DNA of 64,000 bases from Taeniopygia guttata (GCF_048771995.1 NC_133025.1:620001-684000); one strand, 5' to 3'; positions 48,501 through 56,905 are shown, numbered from the stretch's first letter. The notes: generated from the sequence alone by a model not told the origin. Numbers and translations: made by a program.

Positions 48501-51500
48501 ACAGCCCTGCTGTCACACCTGCATGTCACACCCCAGTGTCACCCCGCCACTGTCACAGCCCCGCTGTCACATCCCATTGTCACACCCACGTTGGCACAGC
48601 CCACTGTCACACCTGCATGATCACACCTGCATGTCACAGCCCAGTTGTCACACCTGCATGGTCACACCTGCATGTCACCCCACCACTGTCACAGCCCCAC
48701 AGTCACAGCCCAAATGTCACACGTGCATTTTCACAGCCCCAGTGTCACACCCCAACTGTCACAGCCCCAATTGTCAGATCTGCATTGTCACACCTGCATG
48801 GTCACAGCCCCAGTGCCACAGCCCAGTTGTCACACCTGCGTGTCACACCTGCATGTCACCCCACCACTGTCACAGCCCCACAGTCACAGCCCAAATGTCA
48901 CACGTGCATTTTCACAGCCCCAGTGTCACACCCCAGCTGTCACAGCCCCAATTGTCAGATCTGCATTGTCACACCTGCATGGTCACACCCCACTATCACA
49001 CCCCATTGTCACAGCCCATTGTCACAGCCCTGCTGTCATTGGCCCACTGTCACAGCCCAAATGTCACACTTGCATGGTCACATCTGCATGTCACAACTCC
49101 ACTGTCACACTGCCACTGTCACGGCCCCACTGTCACTTCTGCATGGTCACAGCCCCAGTGTCACACCCCGACTGTCACAGCCCCACTGTCACACCCCCAC
49201 TGTCACACCCCGCCACTGTCACACCCCGCGGCACTCACCGGTGTGTGAGGAGGAGGAGGAGGAGGAGGAGGAGGAGGAGGAAGAGCGCAGCAGAGCCTCC
49301 TGCCAGCTCGGGCGCGGCACGGCCGGGGCAAAACCGCCGTTGTTGTTCAGGGAATCCTGCGGGGACAGCGGAGAGGGGTCAGGGGGGCGGGGGGCTTGGG
49401 GGGGCTCGGGGGGGTTATGGGGGGCTCAGGGGGATGTGGGAATGGGGAGGATGGGAATGGGGGGGATGGGAATGGGGGACATGGGAATGGGTCCTAAGGG
49501 GGACAGGGATGGGAATGGGTGCAGGGGGGACACAGGGATGGGTTTGGGGGGGACACAGGGATGTTTTTGGGGGACACGGGGATGGGTTTGGGGGGGACAC
49601 GGGGATGGGTTTGGGGGACACAGGGATGGGTTTGGGGGGGACACGGGGATGGGACAGCAGGACATGGCGGAGGGACACCGGGACACCCCCGCGGGGACAC
49701 CGGGACACCCACGGGGAGCCCCGAGCCCCGGACAACAGGGGACACGGCCCGGGGGGACATGGGGGACGGAGAACCCCGAGGAGGAAGGGACAGTGACACA
49801 GCGGGGAGGGGACAGGGACACAAGGGGAAAAAAGGACACAGATCTCGGGGGTTGGGGACAGTGACCACAGGGGGGGGCAGGGACACAGATCTCGGGGGAA
49901 TGGGGATAATGACCACAGGGGAAGGGACAGTGACACAGCGGGGAGGGGACAGTGACCCAAGGTGGGGAAGGGACAATGACCCAAGGTGGGGAAGGGACAC
50001 AGATCTCGGGTGTTGGGGACAAGTGACCACAGGCAGAGGGGACAGGGAACAAGGTGGGGAAGGGACAGTGACCTCAGGGGGGAAGGGACAGTGACCCAAG
50101 GTGGGGAAGGGACACAGATCTTGGGGGGATGGGGACAGTGACCACAGGGGAGGGGACAGTGACCACAGGGGAAGGGACAGTGACACAGAGGGGAGGGGAG
50201 AGTGACCCAAGGAGGGGAAGGGACATCGACCCAAGGAGGAGAAGGGACAGAGATCTCATGGGGGATGGGGACAATGACCACGGAAGGGAAGGGACGGCGA
50301 CCTCAGGGAGGGAAGGGACAGTGACCACGGGGAAAAAGGACACAGATCTCGGGGGGATGGGGACAGTGACCTCAGGGGGAGGGGACAGTGACCAAAGGTG
50401 GGGAAGGGACGGTGACCCAGGGTGAAGGGACAGCGACCCCGGGGTGGAGAGGACAGTGACCCCGAGGGAAAGGGACAGCGACCCCGGGGTGGGGGGGGAC
50501 AGCGACCCCGGGGTGGGGGGGACAATGACCCAAGGAGAGGAAGGGACAGCGACCCCGGGGTGGGGTGACAGTGACCCCGGGGTGGGGTGACAGTGACCCC
50601 GGGGTGGGGTGACAGTGACCCCGGGGTGGGGTGACCCCTGCGGCCAGCCCGCCTCACCTGGGTGCCCGGGGCCGTCAGGTTGAGGGTGGTGGGGCGAAGC
50701 TTCTGCGTCTCCTCCAGGGCGGGCGAGGGGATGGGCGAGGCCGAAGGGGACGGTGGCACCTCCCGCCCGTGGCCTTCCTCCTCCTCCTCCTCCTCCTCCT
50801 CCTCCTCCTCCTCTTCCTCCTCATCGTTGTCATCGATCATCTCGAACTCCTGGAAGTCGTCCTGGAAGGTGCAGACGGGGTGCGGCTGCTCCCCGCGCTC
50901 CAGCACCAGGCAGTCCTGCGGGTGGCACCGCGTCAGGGACATGGGGACAGCCATGGGGACCCTCCGTGACACCCAGGGGGTGGCAGTGTCACCAGCCCCC
51001 TCTTGGGGGTGTCCCAGATGGGACACGGGACCCCCCGGCTCGTCCCCTTTGCCTCAGCACCCACGGAGCCACCAGAGGCGCCGCGTGGGTGAGTGTGGCA
51101 GCCGCTGTCCCCGCGCCCCCGCGGTGTCCCCGAGTGTCCCCAAGGGCCACCAGGCCGCTGGCACCTTCTCGTAGTGGTCCGAGTCGTAGTTGAGGCCGAT
51201 GCCGCAGTCGTCGGTGATCTCCGACAGGTCCTCGTCATCGAACTCCTCCAGGCTGATGTCCTGGGGGGGCCTGGGGACAGCGGGGACACCGCTCAGGGGA
51301 CTGTGACAGCGAGGTGGCACCGCGGGGACAGCTGGCTGCGTTTGGGTGGCACAGATGGCGTGGCAGCACCAGGGATGGGGCACCAGGACACTGTCACCCC
51401 TTGTACCAAACAGACGTCACCTCTGTCACCTCTGGTGGCATGGCACCAGGACACTGTCACCCCTGGGTGCCACATGGAAATGGCACCAGGACACTGTCAC

Positions 51501-54500
51501 CTCTGATGCCACACGGACATGGCACCAGGACACTGTCACCTCTGGTGCCACACAGACATGGCACCAGGACACTGTCACCTCTGGGTGCCACATGGAAATG
51601 GCACCAGGACACTGTCACCTCTGGTGCCACATGGAAATGGCACCAGGACACTGTCACCCCTGGGTGCCACACGGACATGGCACCAGGACATTGTCACCCA
51701 TGGGTGCCACATGAAAATGGCACCAAACCCTGTCACCCCTGGGTGCCACACAGACATGGCACCAGGACACTGTCACCTCTGGTGCCACACGGGCATGGCA
51801 CCAGGACACTTTGTCACCTCTGGTACCAAACAGACATGTCACTACAACACTGTCACCTCTGGTGGCATGGCACCAGGACACTTTGTCACCTCTGGGTGCC
51901 ACACGGACATGTCACCACAACCTGTCACCCCTGGGTGCCAGATGGACATGGCACCAGGACATTGTCACCTCTGGGTGCTGGCACAGGACACCCACAGGAA
52001 CATGTCACCTCACCCCTGGGTGCCACATGGACATGGCACCAGGACACTGTCACCCCTGGGTGCCACACGGACATGTCACTACAACACTGTCACCTCTGGT
52101 GGCATGGCACAGGACACTTTGTCACCCCTGGGTGCCACACAGACATGGCACCAGGACACTGTCACCCCTGGGTGCCAGATGGACATGGCAGTGTGGCACC
52201 GGGGTCAGAGGTCAAGGGGACCCAGGGCTGTCCCCTGTCCCCTCAGCCGCGGTGGCACCGGGGTCAGAGGTCAAGGGGACCCAACGCTGTCCCCCCTGTC
52301 CCTTCAGCCGAGGTGGCACCGGGGTCAGAGGTCAAAGGGGACCCAGCACTGTCCCCTGTCCCCTCAGCCGCGGTGGCACCGGGGTCAGAGGTCAAGGGGA
52401 CCCGGGGCTGTCCCCCCTGTCCCCCCTCGCTGCAGCCGCTCCTGCTCCCCGTTCCCGGCAGGAAAATTCCCCTAATCCCATAATCCCCACAAGTAGGGCA
52501 CGGCCAGGCCGAATCCGCGCGGATTTGGGGCCAAAGCGGCAGAAACGGGGCCGGGACCGGGACTGGGACCCCAAAGCGGGACCCCAAAGGCCGCAGGGGA
52601 ATGGGGAGCCTGGGGGCTGTGGGGTGAAGGGTCCTGGGGGGTTGGGGAGCGCAGGTTTTGGGGTGCAGAGCCCCGGGACGTTGGGATGCAAAGTCCTTTG
52701 GGGTGCAGAGCCCAGGCGTGTAGGGGAACAGAAATGTTGGGGTCCAGAAGCCTTTGGGGTGCTGAGCTATGGGATGTCGAGGTGCAGAACCTTTTGGGGT
52801 TCAGAAGACTTTGGGGTGCTGAGCTATGGGATGTCGAGGTGCAGAACCCTTTGGGGTGCAGAACCCTTTGGGGTTCAGGAGCCTTTGGGGGGCTGAGCTA
52901 TGGGATGTCGAGGTGCAGAACCCTTTGGGGTTCAGAAGCTTTTGGGGTTTCAGGGTGTCGAACTCTGAGGTCTTGGGGAGCGGAAGGTTTTTGGGGTGCA
53001 GAGCCCCAGGAGGTTGGGGTGCAGAGCCCTCTGGGTTATAGGGGCAGAGTCTGGGGTACTGGGGAAAAGAGCCCCGGGGTTTTGGGGTGCAGAATCCTGG
53101 GGTGCCAGGGAGCAGAACCCTTTGGGGTGCAGAGCCCTGTGGGGTGCAGAGCCCAGGATATTGGGGTGCTGATCCCAGGATGTCGGGGTGCAGGGCTCAG
53201 GATGTTGGGGTGCAGATGGGGATGGGATGGGATGGGATGGGATGGGATGGGATGGGATGGGATCTATGGGATGGGATCTATGGGATGGGATGTGGTGGGG
53301 ACACTGCAGTGGGGTGGGGACACTGCGGTGCAATGGGGATGGCACAGTGGGATGAGGACGCTGTGGTGGGATGGGGACACTTTGGTGAGATGGAATCAGT
53401 AGGATGGGGACACTCCAGTGGGATGGGGACACTGGTGGGGTGGAATCAGTGGGATGGTCACAGTGGGATGGGGATGCTGCGGTGGGATGGGGACACTGTG
53501 GTGGGGTGGGAATGGCACAGTGGGATGGGGATGCTTTGGTGGGGTGGGGACACTTTGGTGGGGTGGGGACACTGTGGTGGGGTGGTCACAGTGGGATGGG
53601 GACACTTTAGTGGGATGGGGACACTGCGGTGGGGTGGTCACAGTGGGATGGGGACGCTGTGGTGGGATGGGGACGCTGTGGTGGGATGGGGACACTGTGG
53701 TGGGGTGGTCACAGTGGGATGGGGACACTTTGGTGGGATGGGGATGCTGTGGTGGGATGGAATCAGTGGGATGGGGACGCTGTGGTGGGGTGGGGACGCC
53801 GTGGTGGGTGGGGTGGGGACACTGTGATGGGATTGGGGACACTGTGGTGGGATGGGGACACTGTGGTGGGATGGGGTGGTTACAGTGGGGTGGGGACACT
53901 TTGGTGGGATGGGGACACTTTGGTGGGGTGGGGACACTTTGGTGGGGTGGGGACACTTTGGTGGGGTGGAATCAGTGGGATGAGGATGCTTTGGTGGGAT
54001 GGGGACGTTTGGTGGGATGGGGACACTTTGGTGGGGTGGAACCGGCAGCGAGAGCCCATCCAGCCCCACGATGTCCCCGATGGGACCCCGGGGGACCGGG
54101 CTGGGGCCAAAGGCAGGGCCGTGGGGCCATGGGCACAGGGACACAGCGCCGGGGACGAGCAGCGGGAGCGAGGACAGTGCCCGTCCCCACCTTGGGGACA
54201 CTCCTGGGGCCGGCTGGGAGGCCGGGATGGGACCCCCAGAACGGCCGGAAAGGGACCCCCAGAGAGGCCAGGAAGGGACCCCAGAGAGGCCGGGAGGGGA
54301 CCCCCAGAGAGGTCAGGAAAGGACCCCCAGAACGGCCGGGAAGGGACCCCCAGAACGGCCGAGAAGGGACCCCCAGAACGGCCGGGAAGGGACCCCCAGA
54401 ACGGCCGGGAAGGGACCCCCAGAGAGGTCGGGAAGGGACCCCCAGAGAGGCCGGGAAGGGACCCCAGAGAGGCCGGAAAGGGACCCCCAGAATGGCGGGG

Positions 54501-56905
54501 AAGGGACCCCCAGAGAGGCCGGGAAGGGACCCCCACAGAGGCCGGGAAGGGACCCCCAGAGAGGCCGGGAAGGGACCCCCAGAGAGGCCGGGAAGGGACC
54601 CCCAGAACAGTCGGGAAGGGACCCCCAGAGAGGCTGGGAAGGGACCCCCAGAGAGGCCGGGAAGGGACCCCCAGAGAGGCCGGGAAGGGACCCCCAGAGA
54701 GGCCGGGAGGGGACCCCCAGAACGGGCAGGAAGGGACTCCCAGAATGGCCGGGAAGGGACCCCCAGAGAGGCCGGGAAGGGACCCCCAAAGAGGTCGGGA
54801 AGGGACCCCCAGAGAGGCCGGGAGGGGACCCCCAGAGAGGCCGGGAGGGGACCCCCAGAACGGGCAGGAAGGGACTCCCAGAATGGCCGGGAAGGGACCC
54901 CCAGAGAGGCCGGGAAGGGACCCCCAAAGAGGTCGGGAAGGGACCCCCAGAGAGGCCGGGAGGGGACCCCCAGAGAGGCCGGGAGGGGACCCCCAGAATG
55001 GCCGGGAAGGGACCTCCAGAGAGGCCGGGAAGGGACCCCCAGAACGGCGGGGAGGGGACCCCCAGAGAGGCCGGGAAGGGACCCCAGAGAGGCCGAGAAG
55101 GGACCCCCAGAACGGCCGGGAAGGGACCCCCAGAGAGGCCGGGAAGGGACCCCCAGAGAGGCCGAGAAGGGACCCCCAGAACGGCCAGGAAGGGACCCCC
55201 AGAGAGGCCGGGAAGGGACCCCCAGAATGGCCGGGAAGGGACCCCCAGAACGGCCGGGAAGGGACCCCCAGAACAGCCGGGAAGGGACCCCCAGAGAGGC
55301 CGGGAAGGGACCCCCAGAGAGGCCGGGAAGGGACCCCCAGAGAGGCTGGGAAGGGACCCCCAAAGAGGTCGGGAAGGGACCCCCAGAGAGGCCGAGAAGG
55401 GACCCCCAGAACGGCCGGGAAGGGACCCCCAAAACGGCCGGGAAGGGACCCTCAAAACGGCCGGGAAGGGACACCCAGAACGGCCGGGAAGGGACCCCCA
55501 GAACGGCCGGGAAGGGACCCCCAGAGAGGCCGGGAAGGGACGCCCAGAGCGGCCAGGAGGGGACCCCCCAGAACGGCCGTGGAGGGACCCCCAAAGAGGC
55601 CGGGAGGGGAGTGGAGTGGTGGGAGCTGTCCCAGGGGTGCGGGTGCGCCTGGAATTCCCACATCGAAAATTCCCAGATCGAACATTCCCACATCGAGGGG
55701 GCATTCCCACATCCAGGGGGCATTCCCGGCCCATTCCGGCCTCTCCCTCTCCCGGCCAGGGGGTGCCACCCCAAGCCGGGCTGGGCACCCCCTCCCCGCG
55801 GCTCCTTAGGAAAGGCACAGCGGGATCCGGGGCCTCCGTCGCCATTCCCGGTTGGATCTGGGCACAAATCCTCCTGGGGATGCTCGGTGCCCGGGAAGGG
55901 GACGGGGACATCCCGGGGACGGGGATGTTTAGGGAATGGGGACATCCCGGCGATGGGGACACCCCAAAGAAGGGGAGCCCTGCCCAACCCAGGCCACAGC
56001 CCCCCAAGGGCACGTCCCGCAGCCTCGCTGTGCCCTGCTCGTCTCTCCGCAGCTCCCGCATCCCCGGGGCCCTCCGGTGCCCCTCGCCGCCGCCTCCCGC
56101 CCTTCCCGTGCCCTGCCGGGCCCCGCAGTGCGCCAGCCCGGCCCGCACCGCGACCCGCACCCCGACCCCGCACCCCCCAAGGTCAGCCCCGTCCCCTCCC
56201 CGCGGGACCCCCGGGGTCAGCACCCCCCGGGGCCCCGGTGCGGCGTCCCGGCTGCGGGAACCCCCCGGAATCCCCCCGGAATCCCCCCGGGCGCTCCGAG
56301 CCTCGGGGGGTGCTGAGCCACCGCCCCCCCCCAATTCCCGTCCCCATCCCCATCCCCATCCCCATCCCCATCCCGGGGCCGCTGCGGCGCCTCGGGAGAG
56401 ACAAAGAGGCGGCGGCGGCTCCTCCCGCAGCGGCCCCGGGATGCGGCGGCCCCGGGGACAACCGGAGGCCGGGGGGGCTCCCCGGCAAGGCGAGGGGAAG
56501 GGGATGGAGGAGACCCCCGCGCCCCCCGCCCGCGGTGCTCCGGGGGTTGGATGGCGGCGGCTGCGCCGTTAATCCCGGGCAGGGCCGCGGTGGGGCGGGG
56601 GGCGCGGGAGCCGCGCCGGTCCCGCATCATCCCAAGGTGAACGAACGGGTGGGGGAACGGGATACCGGGGTGCGGGCCCGGTGTAAGGGCGGGACAGCGG
56701 GAGGGGAAGGGCAGCGCGACCCCGTATCCCATCCCGCATCCCACCCCGTATCCCACCCCGTATCCCACCCCGTATCCCACCCGCGTGTCCCACCCCGCGT
56801 GTCCCATCCCGCGTGTCCCACCCCGCGTGTCCCCGCTCACCGGCAGCCGGGCGGGGAGAGCGAGTGGAAGGTGGAGAGCGAGAACATCTCGGCGCGATCC
56901 GCCAT
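28886..56905 (-). CDS. MAPK8IP2: MAPK8IP2 (JIP2), complete 13-exon coding sequence
   Basis: JNK-interacting protein 2, a cytosolic scaffold that gathers MLK, MKK7 and JNK and links cargo to kinesin-1. The exons, 5' to 3', are 56905-56841, 51270-51165, 50915-50658, 49356-49239, 47887-47753, 47623-45755, 44563-44488, 43263-43091, 38217-38108, 34936-34817, 32911-32841, 30581-30483 and 28958-28886. They total 3,273 nt (1,090 aa), and every junction keeps phase. The N-terminus starts [21 protein letters not shown] Glu tract spans residues 89-104. The JNK-docking motif RPTTLNL is at 131-137. Residues 228-850 are acidic/Ser-rich and disordered. SH3 lies at about 865-930 and PTB at about 935-1085. 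The C-terminus CPTEDIYLE is the kinesin light chain-binding type. Mammalian JIP2 is about 824 aa, and the excess is mostly in exon 6. The start has A at -3 and G at +4. Confidence 0.97.
29050..29250. repeat. CCCCAAACCTGGCACAGCCC minisatellite
   Basis: Copies of CCAAACCTGGCACAGCCC and GACCCACAGTGCC in MAPK8IP2 intron 12. A longer block of about 90 bp is itself duplicated. Confidence 0.8.
29320..30475. repeat. CCATGTCCCGGTGTCCCCC minisatellite
   Basis: 1.15 kb of CCATGTCCC, CGGTGTCCCCC and CATATCCC blocks filling MAPK8IP2 intron 12 up to within about 10 bases of the exon 12 donor. Confidence 0.92.
30483..30581 (-). CDS. MAPK8IP2: MAPK8IP2 exon 12 (PTB)
   Basis: 99 nt encoding [19 protein letters not shown] and [14 protein letters not shown], with the conserved JIP PTB core. 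Acceptor CCCCCGCAG, donor GTACGCTGG. Confidence 0.97.
30598..30780. repeat. Minisatellite of GCACCCCAAAACCTGCCC
   Basis: Four to five copies of a unit of about 37-45 bp (GGGGGGCACCCC, AAAACCTGCCCGGGCC, GGGCCCTGCC) at the acceptor side of MAPK8IP2 exon 12. Confidence 0.85.
30830..32840. repeat. 2-kb 31-bp G-rich minisatellite
   Basis: About 60 copies of a 31-bp unit containing GCTGGGGGTCACTTGGGGTG and CCCCTGGGTGG, filling MAPK8IP2 intron 11 and ending at the exon 11 donor. The GGGG runs on the + strand (the template strand of MAPK8IP2) give G-quadruplex potential. Confidence 0.93.
32841..32911 (-). CDS. MAPK8IP2: MAPK8IP2 exon 11 (PTB)
   Basis: 71 nt encoding [23 protein letters not shown] and two bases of Cys. 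Acceptor CCCGCCGCAG, donor GTGAGACACC. A minisatellite begins at the donor. Confidence 0.97.
33060..34745. repeat. 1.7-kb minisatellite with higher-order structure
   Basis: Units of about 32 bp (TCCTGGTCACCCCCAAACC, TTCTCCTGTCCCC) in MAPK8IP2 intron 10. Variant units with CATTCCCCTTCCATGCCCC and CCCCCCAGACCATCTCC recur in a fixed order, giving a longer repeat of about 594 bp. It is open on the + strand for over 1,000 codons as a by-product. Confidence 0.93.
34817..34936 (-). CDS. MAPK8IP2: MAPK8IP2 exon 10 (PTB)
   Basis: 120 nt, phase 0 at both ends, encoding [20 protein letters not shown] and [11 protein letters not shown]. Acceptor CGGTGTCGCAG, donor GTGCGACACC (weak at +3 to +5). Confidence 0.96.
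34955..35465. repeat. GGGACAGAGGGACACA minisatellite
   Basis: About 50 copies of the decamers GGGACACAGG, GGGACAGAGG and GGGACAGCG in MAPK8IP2 intron 9, next to the exon 10 acceptor. Confidence 0.92.
35500..36450. repeat. AT-rich AAAAGGTAAAAT satellite
   Basis: Degenerate repeats of GGTAAAATCGTAAAA and AAAAATTATATAAATTT in MAPK8IP2 intron 9. The boundary to GC-rich sequence at about 35500 is abrupt. Confidence 0.9.
36492..36552. repeat. (ATT)n(GTT)n microsatellite
   Basis: ATTATTATT run passing directly into GTTGTTGTT. Confidence 0.95.
36600..37380. other. AT-rich unique and low-complexity intron sequence
   Basis: 36610-36790 is non-repetitive (AGAGATCTGGTGTGGAAATG, AACTCAGTGCAAGCATGTTG) and may be a decayed interspersed element. 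The rest is AT-rich low complexity. No gene seen. Confidence 0.4.
37389..38095. repeat. 62-bp tandem repeat abutting exon 9
   Basis: About eleven copies of a roughly 62-bp unit with TGTGCCATAAAAATTTAAAT, TTCCTGCCCAAGCAG and AATCCTGGCTGG. A subtype carries CTTGGAGGAAGGCGAG. The last, diverged copy (CCACAAAAATGTGAATTTCC) reaches to within about 40 bases of the exon 9 donor. Confidence 0.93.
38108..38217 (-). CDS. MAPK8IP2: MAPK8IP2 exon 9 (start of PTB domain)
   Basis: 110 nt encoding [20 protein letters not shown] then [17 protein letters not shown], the first strands of the PTB/PID fold. Acceptor TGCTCCCGCAG, donor GTGAGCG. It stands alone in a 7.4-kb AT-rich, repeat-filled island. Confidence 0.97.
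38240..39545. repeat. 45-bp minisatellite in MAPK8IP2 intron 8
   Basis: About 25-30 copies of a 45-bp unit (GGGGTTATGGAATCAGGGAA, TCATGGAGAGCGCGTC, AGGAACGGC). It starts about 20 bases from the exon 9 acceptor. Because 45 is a multiple of three it is open in all + frames. Confidence 0.93.
39545..39950. repeat. GGAATCACACAGAATCA repeat
   Basis: Degenerate copies of GAATCACACAGAATCA and GAATCATGG, probably derived from the same source as the adjacent 45-bp array. Confidence 0.85.
40010..40480. repeat. TTCTGTGATTCTGTGAA repeat
   Basis: Dozens of copies of the octamer-like GATTCTGT and GAATTCTGT. It is close to the reverse complement of the adjacent AATCACAGA array, so the pair could form a large imperfect hairpin. 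Confidence 0.9.
40550..41200. repeat. AT-rich low complexity, (TATAT) array
   Basis: Includes a nearly pure TATATTATATAT run around 40945-41020. MAPK8IP2 intron 8. Confidence 0.85.
41200..41860. other. Unique AT-rich segment in intron 8
   Basis: Part is non-repetitive (41545-41810, for example CACTGACACTTTGGCTACC and GGGGTGGAACCGAACTAAAA). It may be a fragment of an old LTR or other element, but I find no terminal repeats, coding remnant or family I can name. Confidence 0.3.
41880..42925. repeat. ATAGAAATAAATGTAGAAAT satellite
   Basis: About 1 kb of ATAGAAATAAAT, GTAGAAAT and AACTAATAGAAA blocks. Ends sharply at about 42925 where GC-rich unique sequence leads into exon 8. Confidence 0.92.
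43091..43263 (-). CDS. MAPK8IP2: MAPK8IP2 exon 8 (SH3 domain)
   Basis: 173 nt encoding the SH3 core: [38 protein letters not shown] and [11 protein letters not shown]. The ALYDY-like motif is replaced by FIPRHEDEL as in all JIP SH3 domains, which dimerise. Acceptor TCCCCCAG, donor GTACGCG. Confidence 0.97.
43325..44340. repeat. CTCCTGGTCAGCCCCAAATT minisatellite
   Basis: About 30 copies of a roughly 32-bp unit (CTGATCTCCTGGTCAGCCCC, AAATTCACTGCC) in MAPK8IP2 intron 7. Some copies contain TGACCTCCTGGTCA, an everted repeat of nuclear-receptor half-sites with a mismatch. Confidence 0.9.
44488..44563 (-). CDS. MAPK8IP2: MAPK8IP2 exon 7 (start of SH3 region)
   Basis: 76 nt encoding [20 protein letters not shown] and RAVFR, as in mammalian JIP2. 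Acceptor TGTCCCCGCAG, donor GTGAGGCC. It joins exon 6 by a split Ser codon. Confidence 0.96.
44590..45305. repeat. GTGCCACCCCCATGGGACAG minisatellite
   Basis: About 35 copies of a 20-bp-class unit in MAPK8IP2 intron 6. An internal block of about 90-110 bp is repeated as a higher-order unit. 45305-45754 after it is unique GC-rich intron with no gene seen. Confidence 0.9.
45755..47623 (-). CDS. MAPK8IP2: MAPK8IP2 exon 6 (large central exon)
   Basis: 1,869 nt (623 codons). It contains the JIP2 blocks [103 protein letters not shown] and [18 protein letters not shown]. The blocks lie in an acidic, Ser-rich, low-complexity background. Acceptor TCTCTCCAACAG, donor GTAAGTGG. It is longer than the mammalian counterpart. 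Open frames on the opposite strand over it are shadows. Confidence 0.96.
47753..47887 (-). CDS. MAPK8IP2: MAPK8IP2 exon 5
   Basis: 135 nt, phase 1 at both ends, Pro/Ser-rich ([12 protein letters not shown], ending SPESPAH). Acceptor CCTCCCTGCAG; donor G then GTGACCCAT. The downstream 129-nt intron is open and in frame, so the donor choice is the least certain junction of the gene. Confidence 0.75.
47985..49230. repeat. CATTGTCACACCCCA minisatellite
   Basis: About 80 copies of a 14-16-bp unit (CACTGTCACACCCCA, CATGGTCACACCTG) filling MAPK8IP2 intron 4. A block of about 190 bp around 48660 recurs around 48850. Confidence 0.93.
49239..49356 (-). CDS. MAPK8IP2: MAPK8IP2 exon 4 (poly-Ser)
   Basis: 118 nt encoding [13 protein letters not shown], then SWQEALLR, 13 consecutive Ser and His-Thr. 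The DSLNNNGGF block is conserved in JIP2. The serines come from an almost pure TCC run (plus-strand GGA repeat). Donor GTGAGTGCC. Confidence 0.93.
49430..49675. repeat. GGACACGGGGATGGGTTTGG minisatellite
   Basis: Copies of GGATGGGTTTGGGGG and GGGATGGGAATGGG in MAPK8IP2 intron 3. Confidence 0.85.
49780..50640. repeat. GGGGAAGGGACAGTGACC minisatellite
   Basis: Copies of an 18-20-bp unit, with GGACACAGATCTCGGGGG variants. It ends in four copies of GTGACCCCGGGGTGGGGTGA just before the exon 3 donor. MAPK8IP2 intron 3. Confidence 0.9.
50658..50915 (-). CDS. MAPK8IP2: MAPK8IP2 exon 3 (poly-Glu and JNK-binding motif)
   Basis: 258 nt, phase 0 at both ends. Begins [15 protein letters not shown], contains [13 protein letters not shown] followed by 16 Glu, and ends with the D-type docking motif RPTTLNL and APGTQ. 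JNK binds the RPxxLxL core in JIP proteins. Acceptor CACCCGCAG, donor GTGAGGC. Confidence 0.96.
51165..51270 (-). CDS. MAPK8IP2: MAPK8IP2 exon 2
   Basis: 106 nt encoding [20 protein letters not shown] and onward to DSDHYEK, the conserved acidic N-terminal segment of JIP1/JIP2. Acceptor CTGTCCCCAG. The donor reads AAG followed by GTGCCA, weak at +3 to +6, but the codon phase (0) fits exon 3 exactly. Confidence 0.95.
51390..52190. repeat. GGCACCAGGACACTGTCACC minisatellite
   Basis: About 20 copies of a unit of about 36-44 bp (CATGGCACCAGGACACTGTC, ACCTCTGGGTGCCACA) in MAPK8IP2 intron 1. A block of about 200 bp (51820 versus 52060) is repeated. Confidence 0.92.
52190..52432. promoter_or_regulatory. 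Four-copy repeat carrying DR1 elements
   Basis: Four copies of a roughly 60-bp unit, each containing GGGTCAGAGGTCA at 52202, 52261, 52322 and 52382. This is a direct repeat of AGGTCA-type half-sites separated by one base (DR1), the class bound by HNF4, COUP-TF and PPAR/RXR, with one mismatch in the first half-site. It lies in MAPK8IP2 intron 1, about 1 kb beyond exon 2. Binding is inferred from the motif only. Confidence 0.45.
52620..53210. repeat. TTTGGGGTGCAGAGCC repeat
   Basis: About 25 degenerate copies of a 17-22-bp unit (CCTTTGGGGTGCAGAACC). A longer block with GAGCTATGGGATGTCGAGGT recurs three times. MAPK8IP2 intron 1. Confidence 0.85.
53215..54035. repeat. GTGGGATGGGGACACTGTGG minisatellite
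   Basis: Starts with (GGGAT)n at 53218-53265, then about 35 copies of a roughly 20-bp unit GGTGGGATGGGGACACTGTG. MAPK8IP2 intron 1. Confidence 0.9.
54235..55612. repeat. 24-bp minisatellite, about 57 copies
   Basis: Unit GGCCGGGAAGGGACCCCCAG plus AGAG or AACG. No stop occurs in the common unit in any + frame or in at least two - frames, so open frames of 700-1,200 codons overlap here on both strands. None has a start context, splice logic or conservation pointing to a gene. MAPK8IP2 intron 1. Confidence 0.95.
55620..56030. other. Unique part of MAPK8IP2 intron 1
   Basis: GC-rich unique sequence with a few CATTCCCACATCGA copies at 55655-55710. No gene seen. Confidence 0.5.
56722..56836. repeat. 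CCCGTATCCCAC short repeat at the exon 1 donor
   Basis: About nine copies of CCGTATCCCACC and CCGCGTGTCCCAC lying directly against the exon 1 donor. A separate (CCCATC)n run lies at 56342-56376. Confidence 0.85.
56841..56905 (-). CDS. MAPK8IP2: MAPK8IP2 exon 1 (coding part)
   Basis: 65 nt encoding [20 protein letters not shown] plus Cys and two bases of Arg. Donor GTGAGCGGGG at 56840. A short CCCGTATCCCA-type repeat sits directly beyond the donor. Confidence 0.96.
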
